Shown: positions 19,750 through 29,927, counted from the stretch's first letter. The stretch: DNA of 64,000 bases from Candidatus Latescibacterota bacterium (GCA_022821085.1 JAJEEG010000006.1:332405-396404), one strand, 5' to 3'. Notes: generated by a model not told the origin, from the sequence alone. Program-made: numbers and translations.

Positions 19750-20616
19750 TCAACCGAATTTGATAAACACGAGTCCGGCGACGATCATCAGCACCGAACC
19801 CACCTTCAGCGGGGTGATGCGCTCCTTGAGAAAGACGAATCCCAGCACCGCGCCGAGCACCACGGCGAACTCCCGCAACGCGACGATATAGCCGACCTGC
19901 CCCACGGTCATGGCGAAGAGGATCATCAGGTAGGCGGCCGTGGATCCGATGCCGATCAGGGTCGCGGCGCGCCAGGTCTCCGCCAGTTTGCGCCAGAGGC
20001 GACCGCGGTCGCGGACGGCGACCAGGGGGGTGACCAGCGCGGCGCTCAGCATGAACATGCCGAAGATATAGACGACGGGATGTACGACACTCACCCCCAC
20101 CTTGTCCACGAGGGAGTAGCTGACGATCGTCGCGCCCACGCCCAGCGCCGAAACGAAACCGCTCCTCGTGTCCCTCGCGCGCCCGACGATCGAGATTCCC
20201 ATGGATAGTATGCCGATACAGATCAGGGCTATACCGGACACGCCGAAGGGCGTCAGCGATTCACCGAGCAGCAGCCATCCCAGGAAACCCGTAAGACCGA
20301 TCCCCGATCCGCGGGCGATGGGGTATACCAGGGAGATCTCGCCGTGTTGGTAGGCCCTGGCCAGCAGCAGGAAATAAAAGGAATGGATTATCCCCGTGGC
20401 CACCACGTACAACCAACCGTCCGCCATCATCGCCAGGAATCCCGTCGTGCCCTGGGAAACGGCCACGCCCGCCACGAAGGGCAGCAGCACGATGCCGCTG
20501 ATCCACAGGGACCACCAGAACACGGTGAGGTCCCCGGCGTTTTGACGGGCTACGAAATTCCACGTGGCGTGCAGTACGGCGGAGAGCAGGACGAATACGA
20601 AGAGTTCGGTGGACAT
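19750..20616 (-). CDS. EamA/DMT-family transporter
   Basis: MSTELFVFVLLSAVLHATWNFVARQ..., ten-TM-like repeated halves. Confidence 0.88.
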   Translation of the reverse strand: MSTELFVFVLLSAVLHATWNFVARQNAGDLTVFWWSLWISGIVLLPFVAGVAVSQGTTGFLAMMADGWLYVVATGIIHSFYFLLLARAYQHGEISLVYPIARGSGIGLTGFLGWLLLGESLTPFGVSGIALICIGILSMGISIVGRARDTRSGFVSALGVGATIVSYSLVDKVGVSVVHPVVYIFGMFMLSAALVTPLVAVRDRGRLWRKLAETWRAATLIGIGSTAAYLMILFAMTVGQVGYIVALREFAVVLGAVLGFVFLKERITPLKVGSVLMIVAGLVFIKFG

Positions 20617-20965
20617 GGGCGGGATCTGAAGTGGGCTGGACCAGGGTGGAGTAATGAGCTGGTGGCCGGTCGGCCGGTCGGATTCGGCCGTTCGGACTCG
20701 GCATGCGAAACGGCGCGAGGACGGGAACGGGCCGATTCCTATATGGTTGTAATGCGCGGGTGTGTCAACGGTATATTCCCCGTGGGGACCGGGTGATAGC
20801 TAAATTCATTTGGGTCGACTTCCTGCGTTATGTACCTTGGGATGCGCGGCCTTTACTTCCAACACGCGGGCCATCATCTCGAAATTAGAAAACTGACATC
20901 GACAACGCCCGGGCTCCAGGTTAATCTCGGAGGACCGCACCGGGTTACGTCGCAGGGGATACCCC

Positions 20966-23314
20966 GTGATACGGCACTACATCGTATCCGCCTTCCGGCA
21001 TATCGCGAAGAGCAAAGGCGTGTTCGCCGCAAACGTCTTCGGATTCACCCTGAACTTCATCGTGGTGATCTTCGGGCTGAACTACGTCCTGTTCGAAATG
21101 TCCTACGACCGGTTTCACGAAAATGGAGACCGGATATACCGGGCTGTAGTCGAAGTTTCCGCGTTCGACCAAATAATGTCCCAGACATCCGGTCCGCTGG
21201 CGCCTACGCTCGAAGAAGTTTATGCTGAAGTGGAAACGGCCGTACGAATCTACTATATGCGGTCTTTAGGACTCAGAGCGTCTCTCGATAAACAGGCTGA
21301 AATCAGTGTCTATAACGTCGCATATGCGGACCCCGACGTCTTTCGGATATTCTCATTCGGACCGGTCACGCCGGAGACGATAGAAGGGTTTAACCGCCCG
21401 AACGCGGCGATAATAAGCCGCACCGTGGCGGAACGGTTCTTCGGGGATGAAGATCCGACGGGGAGACAACTGTATGTAAACGGGCTGGGATCGGGGAGGT
21501 TGGATGTAATCGGCGTCATGGAAGATGTTCCCCGTTACTCCCATCTACGGCCCGATGTCTTTGTATCCTTCGCCACGGTACCCGAAAACATGATCGGCTG
21601 GGGAGCATATCAGTTCCTGACCTACGTGATGTTGACCGACAGTCAGGAAGAGACGTTACGTGAACTCCGCGAGAAATTGAAAGGCTTCTCGGCACATTAT
21701 CCCGAGATTCATAGAAATGCGCACGACCTCGAACCACTATCCGACGTTTATTTCTCGCCATCCGCGTTCTGGGGACAGGTAAAGGGCGACATCAACTACC
21801 TGTACTTCGCCCTCACATACCTGGTGCTGATATCGTGTATGACAGTAGCGAACTACATGAACATTAACATTGCCCACCTGATTCGACGGATAAAGGAGAT
21901 GGGTGTGCGCAAGTCATTCGGGGCGGGCAGGACCCAGGTAGTCTGCCAGTTCGTGGTGGAGACCCTGGTGAACTGCCTGGCCGCAGCGGTTGTCTCGATT
22001 GTATGCGTACTGGTGTTGAGGGCGAGTCATGTACCAATCCTGGAACATCTTTCCCGCTCAGAGTTCAGCGTCGAATATATAGGATTCATGGGGCTTGCCT
22101 TCCTCGTCATCGGACTCGTTTCGGGGATCTGCCCGGCCTTCGTTTTTTACCGAATCAGCCCGGTCGACATGCTTGCAAACAGAGTATCCACCTCCTGGTC
22201 CGCCAACTCGTTACGTAAGGGATTGTTGTCCATTCAGCTTGTAATTTCCGTGGCACTGCTGATGCTCACCACGCTCTTCTACAACCAGGTGGCCTTCCTG
22301 ACCGACAAACCCTTGGGGTACGAGGAGAAGAACAAAATCGTCATTCAGTTAACCGCTTCGGCCGGCTGGCACCGGAGGCTGGCCGAACACTTCGAAAGGC
22401 ATCCGGGGGTGCGAGGGATCTCTTCCGCCACCGGTTATCCGGGAGGCTTCAGGGGAACCAAGGTTCGAACAGCGTTGAAGGGCACCGATACCGAAGTAAA
22501 CCTCCAGATCTTGACTGTGGGGCGAAACTTCCTTAAAACCTTAAAGATTCCATTGATTCACGGCAGATCTTTCGCCAAAGACGAGTTCCGCAACGCGGTG
22601 TTGCTGAACGAATCCGCGTTCGACGCGATGGGTCTGGATGAGGACGACTTGGACACCGAGCAGGTAATCGCGAATGAACTGGTGCGCCTGGTGGGCGTAA
22701 CATCCGATTTTCATACCGAGTCACTTCATCACAGTATAGAGCCGGCTATGCTTAAACTCCGTGGCTGGAGCCTGACCCACCTGATGGCGGACATCCATCC
22801 TTTGAATCAGGAGGAAACCCTGGACTTCATGTCACGGACCTTCGATAATCTGTTGCCCGACAACAGGTTCGAATACTTCTTCCTGGACGAGAAGCTGGAA
22901 GAACTCTACAATAGCGACCGGCAGATCCTGGATACGCTGATCCTGCTGGCCCTGGTCGCTTTCGCGCTCGCCGTCGCGGGCATCTACAACTTCGGGGTGT
23001 TCTTCACCCTTAACCGGATCCGCGAAGTCGCCATCCGCAAGATACACGGCGCGTCCACGGTCGCTATCGTCCGGATGAACGTCGCGGCCATGTCCAAATA
23101 CGTCGTTCTGTCCCTGGTCATCGCGCTGCCCGCCGTCTACTGGGTGTACGGCCGCTGGATCTCCCAGTATGCGTACCGCGCGGATGTGTCCCCGTTACTG
23201 GTTGTCCTTCCCGTGCTGGCCATCTATGTGCTGACCTGTATCATGGTTACCCGCGAAACGCTCAAGACCGCCGGCATGAAACCGGCCGAAGTGATCCAGA
23301 ACGTTCAGCAGTGA
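20966..23314 (+). CDS. FtsX/MacB-type ABC transporter permease
   Basis: GTG start; MIRHYIVSAFRHIAKSKGVFAANVFGFTLNFIVVIFGLNYVLFEMSYDRFHENGDRIYRAV; two permease cores (IRRIKEMGVRKSFGAGRTQVVCQFVVETLVN; LNRIREVAIRKIHGASTVAIVRMNV). Confidence 0.9.
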   Translation: MIRHYIVSAFRHIAKSKGVFAANVFGFTLNFIVVIFGLNYVLFEMSYDRFHENGDRIYRAVVEVSAFDQIMSQTSGPLAPTLEEVYAEVETAVRIYYMRSLGLRASLDKQAEISVYNVAYADPDVFRIFSFGPVTPETIEGFNRPNAAIISRTVAERFFGDEDPTGRQLYVNGLGSGRLDVIGVMEDVPRYSHLRPDVFVSFATVPENMIGWGAYQFLTYVMLTDSQEETLRELREKLKGFSAHYPEIHRNAHDLEPLSDVYFSPSAFWGQVKGDINYLYFALTYLVLISCMTVANYMNINIAHLIRRIKEMGVRKSFGAGRTQVVCQFVVETLVNCLAAAVVSIVCVLVLRASHVPILEHLSRSEFSVEYIGFMGLAFLVIGLVSGICPAFVFYRISPVDMLANRVSTSWSANSLRKGLLSIQLVISVALLMLTTLFYNQVAFLTDKPLGYEEKNKIVIQLTASAGWHRRLAEHFERHPGVRGISSATGYPGGFRGTKVRTALKGTDTEVNLQILTVGRNFLKTLKIPLIHGRSFAKDEFRNAVLLNESAFDAMGLDEDDLDTEQVIANELVRLVGVTSDFHTESLHHSIEPAMLKLRGWSLTHLMADIHPLNQEETLDFMSRTFDNLLPDNRFEYFFLDEKLEELYNSDRQILDTLILLALVAFALAVAGIYNFGVFFTLNRIREVAIRKIHGASTVAIVRMNVAAMSKYVVLSLVIALPAVYWVYGRWISQYAYRADVSPLLVVLPVLAIYVLTCIMVTRETLKTAGMKPAEVIQNVQQ

Positions 23315-23318
23315 CACC

Positions 23319-23353
23319 ACGACCCACGACCCACGACCCGCGACCCGCGACCC
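23319..23353. repeat. 7 bp x5 tandem repeat immediately after a stop codon
   Basis: acgaccc acgaccc acgaccc gcgaccc gcgaccc. Confidence 0.93.
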
Positions 23354-23378
23354 TGTCCGGTCACCGAAAGGAACAGAC

Positions 23379-24413
23379 ATGCCCCTGAAATTCGCCTACC
23401 TGGGCCTGTGGCACAGCCACACTGTCATGCATATCCGCGACGCCGCGAGCCGCCCAGATGAATTCCAGCTCGTGGGCGCCTACGAACCGGATCCCGCGAT
23501 CCGGAACGCGAAGCTGGGGGACTGGTCGGCGGATCTGCCGGACATCCCCGTCTTCGAGTCGATCGAGCAGGCGCTGGACAGCGATGCGGAAGCAATCGTC
23601 TGCGAGGGCCGCGTCTCGGAAAACCTGGATTATGCCGAACATGCGCTGGCGGCGGACAAGCACGTGTTGCTCGAGAAACCGGCGGGCGTGGACATGGCCC
23701 AGTTGGAGCGGTTGCACGACATGGCGCGGCGCAAGGGCCTGCATCTCCAGATGGCCTACATGTGGCGGTACAACCCGGCGATTGCCGAAATGATCCGTCT
23801 CTGCAGGGCCGGCGCGCTGGGCGATCCCTTCTATTACAGGGGGCATATCCCAAAGCCCATGGCCTATCATGCCCGGCTCGTGGAGGAACTGGACCGGTAC
23901 AAGGGTTCCCTTTATTTCGAGATGGCCGGGCACCTCGTCGACATCATGGTGACGTTCATGGGCGAGCCGCGGCAGGTGGACAACACGTTCGGGCAATTCC
24001 ACGGCGAACGGAAGCACGTGGACAACGCGGTGGTCGTCCACCACTTCGACAGCGGCGGCCTGGGTACGATCGACACCGCGTCCATGCACGTGGAAAGCGG
24101 CCTGACCCGGCGCATCGAGCTGTACGGGACCCGGGGCACGGCTATCCACACGCCGATCGGGTCGAACAACCTGACGCTTTCGCTGGCGGATGCCTTCGAA
24201 GGCTATTCGGCGGGATGGCAGGAGGTGACCGTTCCCACGCCGCCGGGGCCGCCTTCGCTGCTGACCGAACTTGCGGCCTGTATATCCGGCGCGAAGGATC
24301 CGGACTATACCCTGGACCACGATATGGCGGTGCATCGAACCCTCTTCGCGGGGTGCGGCATAACCGATGGTTCGGCGATGACGGACGTGCCGCATTCGGC
24401 AAAAAGCAGTTGA
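23379..24413 (+). CDS. Gfo/Idh/MocA family oxidoreductase
   Basis: FAYLGLWHSHTVMHIRDA...AEHALAADKHVLLEKPAGVDMAQLERL; canonical EKP motif. Confidence 0.92.
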   Translation: MPLKFAYLGLWHSHTVMHIRDAASRPDEFQLVGAYEPDPAIRNAKLGDWSADLPDIPVFESIEQALDSDAEAIVCEGRVSENLDYAEHALAADKHVLLEKPAGVDMAQLERLHDMARRKGLHLQMAYMWRYNPAIAEMIRLCRAGALGDPFYYRGHIPKPMAYHARLVEELDRYKGSLYFEMAGHLVDIMVTFMGEPRQVDNTFGQFHGERKHVDNAVVVHHFDSGGLGTIDTASMHVESGLTRRIELYGTRGTAIHTPIGSNNLTLSLADAFEGYSAGWQEVTVPTPPGPPSLLTELAACISGAKDPDYTLDHDMAVHRTLFAGCGITDGSAMTDVPHSAKSS

Positions 24414-24437
24414 CAGAGACCGCGAATTCCGTATATT
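24410..24437 (+). promoter_or_regulatory. Sigma70-type promoter for tRNA-fMet; -35 overlaps the upstream stop codon
   Basis: TTGACA (24410-24415) - 16 bp - TATATT (24432-24437). Confidence 0.75.
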
Positions 24438-24451
24438 AACTGGATAGACGA

Positions 24452-24525
<74 letters not shown>

Positions 24526-24536
24526 CTTCGATCGAT

Positions 24537-24572
24537 CAGGGGCGGTTCCCGGACCGCCCCTGTTTCTGTTTA
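24537..24572 (+). terminator. Rho-independent terminator after tRNA-fMet
   Basis: Perfect 10-bp stem CAGGGGCGGT-tcccgg-ACCGCCCCTG followed by TTTCTGTTT. Confidence 0.88.
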
Positions 24573-24681
24573 TGCCAATCAAACGTCTGGACCGTACTGC
24601 GTTGCGTCACACGTGGCGAAAGATCCGCGGTGAAACGCGCCGGGCGGACCATACCGCACTACTTCTGGCCGAGGAATCCCG

Positions 24682-26355
24682 ATGGCTGAAATGACCGGCT
24701 ACCGGTATATCGCGGAGATGCTGCGCGGTTACGGGATCAGGGCCGTCTTCCACGTGCCCTATGTCCTGGACGGCGCACTCGTGGAGATGGAGAAACTGGG
24801 TATCCGGCGGATCCGGTGCCATTCCGAGAAGGCTGCGGCCTACATGGCGGACGGTTACGCGCGGGTCGCCCGCGGTCCCGGCATCGCCATGGCACAGTCC
24901 GTGGGCGCGGCCAATCTCGCCGCCGGGCTCCAGGACGCCTGGCTCGCTTGCTCGCCGGTCATCGCCGTCACGGGTCGCTGGATGCCCCATTACCTCTATC
25001 GCCAGGCCTACCAGGAGATCGACCACCGTCCCCTCTACGATCCGGTGACCAAGTTCAATGCCTACGTGGACGGCGCGGAACAGATCCCCTTCCTGCTGCG
25101 CCAGGCCTTCCGCGAGGCCACTACGGGCGCGCCCCGTCCGGTCCACCTGGACTTCCTGGGCCTGTCCGGCGATCTGGCGGCCGGGTCTAAGCTCGATGCC
25201 GACGTGACCGTGGAGGCTGCTTTCGCCCGGTATCCGGCCTTCCGGCCCGAACCGGAACCCGGACGCGTGGCGGAGGCGGCCAGCCGCATCGCCAGGGCCG
25301 AGCGGCCCGTCCTGGTCGCCGGGGGTGGAGTAACGGCGTCCGGCGCGCAGGCCGAGGTGGTCCGGCTGGCGGAGAAGCTCTCTATCCCGGTAGCGACTTC
25401 CCTGAATGCCAAGGGTACGATACCGGAGAACCACCCCCTGTCCGCGGGCGTGGTGGGCACCTACTCCCGCAAGTGCGCCAACGAGATCGTTTCGGAGGCG
25501 GACCTGGTGATCTTCGTGGGCAGCCATACCGGCGGGCAGGTCAGCCACTTCTGGCAGATCCCCCGGCAGGGAACGCCGGTCATACAGATCGACTTGGACC
25601 CCGCCCAGATCGGACGCAACTATCCTGCCGAAGTCGCCATCCAGGGCGACGCGAAGGCGACTCTGGAGCGCCTCATCGAGGCCGTTGCTCCGGTCCCGGA
25701 AAGGACGGCCTGGACGGAGCGCGTGCGCGCGCTCGTCGACCGGTGGCGGACCGAGTTCGACGGTTTGCTTCGTTCAGACGACGTGCCCATCCGACCCGAG
25801 CGCCTCTGCCGCGAAATCACCGAATTCCTGCCATCCGACGCCATCTTCCTGTCGGACACGGGTCACGCCGGCATGTGGACGGGCGCCATGATCGAGATCA
25901 CGAATCCAAGCCAGACCTACCTCCGCTGCGCCGGGTCCCTGGGCTGGGCCTTTCCCGCGGCCCTGGGCGCCAAGTGCGCGGCGCCGGACCGGACCGTCAT
26001 CTGTTTCACCGGCGACGGCGGATTCTGGTACCACCTCGGGGAACTAGAGACGGCCGCCAGGTTCGGGATCAACACCGTCACGGTGATCAACAACAACCGG
26101 TCCTTCAACCAGTGCCGGGACGCGTTCGAAGATGCGAGCGGCGGACGGGGCGATGGGTCGGACGACCTGTGGGTCTTCGAGGACGTGGATTTCGCCGGGG
26201 TGGCCAAATCCATGGGATGCAAGGGGATACGCGTGGAGGACCCGGATCGGATCCGGTCGGCGCTCGAAGAAGCCGTGGCGGCGGACAGGCCGGTTGTGAT
26301 CGATGTGGCTACCGATATCGACGCCATGGCGCCGAAAGCCTACGTGCCCGAATGA
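24682..26355 (+). CDS. Thiamine pyrophosphate-binding protein (acetolactate synthase large-subunit-like)
   Basis: CHSEKAAAYMADGYARVARGPGIAMAQSVGAANLAAGL; GDGGFWYHLGELETAARFGINTVTVINNNRSFNQ TPP motif. Confidence 0.92.
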   Translation: MAEMTGYRYIAEMLRGYGIRAVFHVPYVLDGALVEMEKLGIRRIRCHSEKAAAYMADGYARVARGPGIAMAQSVGAANLAAGLQDAWLACSPVIAVTGRWMPHYLYRQAYQEIDHRPLYDPVTKFNAYVDGAEQIPFLLRQAFREATTGAPRPVHLDFLGLSGDLAAGSKLDADVTVEAAFARYPAFRPEPEPGRVAEAASRIARAERPVLVAGGGVTASGAQAEVVRLAEKLSIPVATSLNAKGTIPENHPLSAGVVGTYSRKCANEIVSEADLVIFVGSHTGGQVSHFWQIPRQGTPVIQIDLDPAQIGRNYPAEVAIQGDAKATLERLIEAVAPVPERTAWTERVRALVDRWRTEFDGLLRSDDVPIRPERLCREITEFLPSDAIFLSDTGHAGMWTGAMIEITNPSQTYLRCAGSLGWAFPAALGAKCAAPDRTVICFTGDGGFWYHLGELETAARFGINTVTVINNNRSFNQCRDAFEDASGGRGDGSDDLWVFEDVDFAGVAKSMGCKGIRVEDPDRIRSALEEAVAADRPVVIDVATDIDAMAPKAYVPE

Positions 26356-26531
26356 AGGCAGGCGGTCGCCACTACCGCCCGGACGCCCGGCCTCCGGACG
26401 CCCGGCCTGCAACAGAAACTGTTTCCTGTTTGGCAAATAGTTAGTACATTACAATCAAACAGCGACACTTTCTCAGTAATCATATAATCCAATATTGGCT
26501 ATTCCGCGATTCCTGAGGCAGGAGGTCTTCT

Positions 26532-27374
26532 ATGCGCTGTCTGGTATTCGCATTTGCCATGATTTTCGCCGGATGCTCGTCGTACACCCAGCTCGGTTCG
26601 GGCGGGTCGGGCGAAGCGCGCGGTTCAGGCCCGGCGGACGGATCGGAAACGTCGTTAGTCTGGCTGGACAGCCAAGGCGCGTTGCCGTCGGTGGGGTACT
26701 TCGACGTGAAGACCATTTTCACCGTGTCTGAATTGGAGCCCGGCTCCTACATACGCGTCGCGGCCATCCACGTCACGGGGACGACGCGGGAGGCCCTCGT
26801 AAATAAGTTGCGGCTGAGCGCATCGCAGATCGGGGCGAACAGGCTGCTCATCGTCAAAGTGGAGGAGACCAAAGAGGAAGTCGCCCTGTATTCGGAACTC
26901 GAGAACGTGGCCCGGTTTTTCTCCGGAGAGAAAACAGACGCGGACCGGAGTAACGAAGCTTACACGCTCAGGATCGACGCGATCGCGATCCGGCAATCGG
27001 ATGAATTGACAAACTTTATTCAGCCTCGACAGGGGGAGGGATGGCCTACCGTCTACCGACCCCGTTCGTCCTATGATCGGCCGACCGTGTACCGGCCCCG
27101 CCGGCCCTACGACCGGCCGACCGTCTATCGGCCGCCTCGACGGGACTATCGGCCGACGGCGAAGCCGCCACGACGGGATGACCGGCGGCCGGTGAATCCT
27201 CCGATACCAAAGGATGAACCGCCAATCGCGTCGCCGCCCCCGAAGGAAAACCGACCACCCGACAGGTCGCCTCCTCCGAAGGAAGAACCGCGTGCCGTGA
27301 AGCCGCCGCCACCGCCTCCGGAGGAAGACCGGTCGTCCCTGAAGCGGCCCCGCATGAAGACCCATCGTCCCTGA
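26532..27374 (+). CDS. Putative lipoprotein with proline/arginine-rich repeat tail
   Basis: MRCLVFAFAMIFAGCSSYTQ lipobox; 36-bp repeat PTVYRPR..YDR x3 at 27045-27152 and Pro-rich C-terminus. Confidence 0.75.
   Translation: MRCLVFAFAMIFAGCSSYTQLGSGGSGEARGSGPADGSETSLVWLDSQGALPSVGYFDVKTIFTVSELEPGSYIRVAAIHVTGTTREALVNKLRLSASQIGANRLLIVKVEETKEEVALYSELENVARFFSGEKTDADRSNEAYTLRIDAIAIRQSDELTNFIQPRQGEGWPTVYRPRSSYDRPTVYRPRRPYDRPTVYRPPRRDYRPTAKPPRRDDRRPVNPPIPKDEPPIASPPPKENRPPDRSPPPKEEPRAVKPPPPPPEEDRSSLKRPRMKTHRP
27045..27152 (+). repeat. In-frame 36 bp (12 aa) x3 tandem repeat
   Basis: PTVYRPRSSYDR / PTVYRPRRPYDR / PTVYRPPRRDYR. Confidence 0.9.
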
Positions 27375-27377
27375 AGC

Positions 27378-27434
27378 GGCCCATCAGCCTTGACGCGGCC
27401 CATCAGCCTTGACGTGGCCCATCAGCCTTGACGC
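27378..27434. repeat. 19 bp x3 tandem repeat starting 4 bp after a stop codon
   Basis: ggcccatcagccttgacgc / ...gt / ...gc. Confidence 0.95.
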
Positions 27435-27564
27435 GGCCCGCCGACACGATCGCCTGTAACATGAATTTAATTGAAGCCGGTTCACCCCGTTCAGCAACTG
27501 GACAGGGAGGATCGGCTTTACGTTATAGGGGATATCCAGCCGGGAGACCGGAGACGGTTCAATG

Positions 27565-28407
27565 TCAGAAACGGGCGCTTCCGGCGTCGGGGAGGATGCC
27601 GCCCTCGTCCCTGGGCAGGACCGATAGGGGCAGGGCGATGGAGGAGCCCGCATCGACGGGAAGGGTGATCCCCGTGATCCAGCGGGATTCGTCGGCGGCC
27701 AGGAAGACGGCCGCGTGGGCCACGTCCCAGGCCGTGCCCTCGGTGCCCAGCGGCGTGGAGCGCCACCGGAGTTCCCGGTGCGCGTCCGAAAGCCCGGCGG
27801 TGAAGGACCCGTGCAGGTGCCCCGGTGCGATGCAATTCACGCGGATCCCGTCCCTGCCGTGCTGTACCGCCATGTTGATCGTCAGGGCGACGACCCCGCC
27901 CTTGGAAGTCTCGTAGGCGACATTGTACGACCATCCGGCCCGGAAACCGTCGACGGACGCCACGTTGATGATGGATCCGCCCCCGGAATCCATCATTGCC
28001 GGTATGGCGAACCGGCTCGCGAGCATCATGGCCTTGAGGTTCACCGCCATGATCTCGTCCCAATGCTCCTCGCGCACGTCCACTACCGTGCCGGGATAGC
28101 TGAGTCCCACATTGTTGAAGAGGATGTGCAGCCCGCCGTACCGTTCCACCGCGGTTTCGGCCATGGCGCGGCAGTCTGCCGACCGGGTCACGTCCCCCGC
28201 GAAGACCGACGCCGTACCCCCTTCCTCCTCGATGACGTCCAGCGTCCTTCCGGCGTTCTCCGCGCTTCGGTCCGCCAGCAGCACCTTCGCGCCTTCCCGG
28301 GCGAGGAGCACGGCGGTCGCCTGTCCGGTGCCTGCCACGTCGTTCTGTGTGCCTGCGCCGGTCACGACGGCCACCTTGCCGTCCAGGCGGGGTTTTCGAG
28401 TCGACAT
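27565..28407 (-). CDS. SDR family oxidoreductase
   Basis: MSTRKPRLDGKVAVVTGAGTQNDVAGTGQATAVLLAREGAKVLL; NNVG, SVDGFRAGWSYNVAYETSKGG. Confidence 0.93.
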   Translation of the reverse strand: MSTRKPRLDGKVAVVTGAGTQNDVAGTGQATAVLLAREGAKVLLADRSAENAGRTLDVIEEEGGTASVFAGDVTRSADCRAMAETAVERYGGLHILFNNVGLSYPGTVVDVREEHWDEIMAVNLKAMMLASRFAIPAMMDSGGGSIINVASVDGFRAGWSYNVAYETSKGGVVALTINMAVQHGRDGIRVNCIAPGHLHGSFTAGLSDAHRELRWRSTPLGTEGTAWDVAHAAVFLAADESRWITGITLPVDAGSSIALPLSVLPRDEGGILPDAGSARF

Positions 28408-28421
28408 CAAAACTCCCTGTT

Positions 28422-29273
28422 TCAGAATATCTCGGCGCCGCCCGCCACCACCAGGTCCACGGCTGTGAGGTAGTCCGATTCCGGTGAGGCCAGGAAGGCG
28501 ACCGTTTGCGCCACGTCTTCGCCCTGTGCCACCCGGCCGAGCGGAGAGATGTCCGATTTCTGCTGGATGAACGTCCGGCGGGCTTCGCTGTTTTTCCACG
28601 ATGTGCCCTGGACGGCGCCATCGGATACGGCCTCTTCGATGAATCCTACGCGTTCCGTGTCGACCGCGGTAGGCGACACCGAGTTGACGTTGATCCCGTG
28701 GGGACCAAGTTCCTGCGCCAGGGCCTGGGTGAACCGGATGATGGCCGCCTTGGACGCGCAGTAGGCCGAGAACCGCTTCCGCCCGATCCTGCCCGACGTG
28801 GAGGCGATGTTGATGATCTTGCCGCCCCCGCCCCGTTCGATCATGTGGCGCGCCGCGGCCCGGCACATGAGGAACACGCCCTTGGCGTTGACGTTCATCT
28901 CCTTGTCCCAGGCTTCCTCTTCCATGTCGACGACGAGCACCCGGTCCTTGCCCGGCAGGGAGCCGGCGCCGTTCACGAGGATGTCGATGCGGCCGAACCG
29001 GTCGATCCCCCCGGATACGAGCCGTTCCACCTGGCCGGCATTCGAGACGTCGGCCAGGATGGCCTCCGCGTTGCGTCCCGCTGCTTCGATCTCCCCGACC
29101 ACGGAGGGCAGTCCCAGCCATTCCGATGAGTCGCCGGGATAGGGATTCGCGACCCGGTCGCTCACGATGATGTCCGCGCCTTCCTTCGCCAGCCGGATGG
29201 CAACGGCCCGGCCGATGCCTCGTTCCCCTCCGGCTCCGGTGACCAGGGCGGTTTTGCCTTGCAGGTTGTACAT
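28422..29273 (-). CDS. SDR family oxidoreductase
   Basis: LQGKTALVTGAGGERGIGRAVAIRLAKEGADIIVSD; NGAG, ASTSGRIGRKRFSAYCASKAA. Confidence 0.94.
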   Translation of the reverse strand: MYNLQGKTALVTGAGGERGIGRAVAIRLAKEGADIIVSDRVANPYPGDSSEWLGLPSVVGEIEAAGRNAEAILADVSNAGQVERLVSGGIDRFGRIDILVNGAGSLPGKDRVLVVDMEEEAWDKEMNVNAKGVFLMCRAAARHMIERGGGGKIINIASTSGRIGRKRFSAYCASKAAIIRFTQALAQELGPHGINVNSVSPTAVDTERVGFIEEAVSDGAVQGTSWKNSEARRTFIQQKSDISPLGRVAQGEDVAQTVAFLASPESDYLTAVDLVVAGGAEIF

Positions 29274-29346
29274 TATTGATCTTCTGAGCGGATGATTATG
29301 GTTCCGTTTGTATTTGTGAAGCTTTGCAAATCAGCGAACACACCAA

Positions 29347-29634
29347 TCACGCCGAAAACCGCACCTGCAGTCCCAGTGCGCGCACAATGCGAACTACCGT
29401 TGAGAACGCAGGATTGCCGTTCTCCGACAAGGCCTTGTATAGACCCTCGCGGCTCATTCCGATTTCGCGGGCCAACCAACTCATGTTCCCCGATCGGGCG
29501 ATATCATTCAATGCGGCTCGAATGAGACTGCCATCGCCTGGATCCTCTTTCGCGCATGCTTCCAGGTAAAGGCGCGCGTCTTCCGGGCTGTGCAGATGCT
29601 CCGTAACGTCCCATTGTGAGAATGCTTCACTCAT
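29347..29634 (-). CDS. HTH (XRE-like) addiction-module antitoxin
   Basis: MSEAFSQWDVTEHLHSPEDARLYLEACAKEDPGDGSLIRAALNDIARSGNMSWLAREIGMSREGLYKALSENGNPAFSTVVRIVRALGLQVRF; adjacent and overlapping the toxin gene. Confidence 0.88.
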   Translation of the reverse strand: MSEAFSQWDVTEHLHSPEDARLYLEACAKEDPGDGSLIRAALNDIARSGNMSWLAREIGMSREGLYKALSENGNPAFSTVVRIVRALGLQVRFSA

Positions 29635-29927
29635 GTCTGCCTCCATTCCTTCGCAAGCCTGACGGCTGACTCAATATCCCGCCTTTGGCTGTCTTTATCA
29701 CCGGCACAAAGTACGATCATCCTCATCCCTTCGCGAAGGACATAGATCCGGTAGCCTGGTCCATGGTGTATTCTTATCTCGAACAGACCGTGTCCCACAG
29801 GCCTGACATCCCCTGCGTTACCTAGTGAGATGTTGCGCAACCGTGCGTTGATGCGTGCAACCGCGCCGCGGTCAAGCAGGCCACGGACCCATCGCTTGAA
29901 CACGGCACTTTCAATGATCTCAATCAT
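29631..29927 (-). CDS. RelE/ParE/HigB-like type II toxin (addiction module killer protein)
   Basis: MIEIIESAVFKRWVRGLLDRGAVARINARLRNISLGNAGDVRPVGHGLFEIRIHHGPGYRIYVLREGMRMIVLCAGDKDSQRRDIESA. Confidence 0.9.
   Translation of the reverse strand: MIEIIESAVFKRWVRGLLDRGAVARINARLRNISLGNAGDVRPVGHGLFEIRIHHGPGYRIYVLREGMRMIVLCAGDKDSQRRDIESAVRLAKEWRQT

Noticed and set aside
27378-27434. Mobile-element terminal repeats
   Set aside because: Direct contiguous repeats, no transposase or target duplication nearby.
29347-29927. Defence island around the TA module
   Set aside because: Neighbours are SDR and PhyH metabolic genes; the TA pair stands alone. The TM0106-like nuclease is over 20 kb away.
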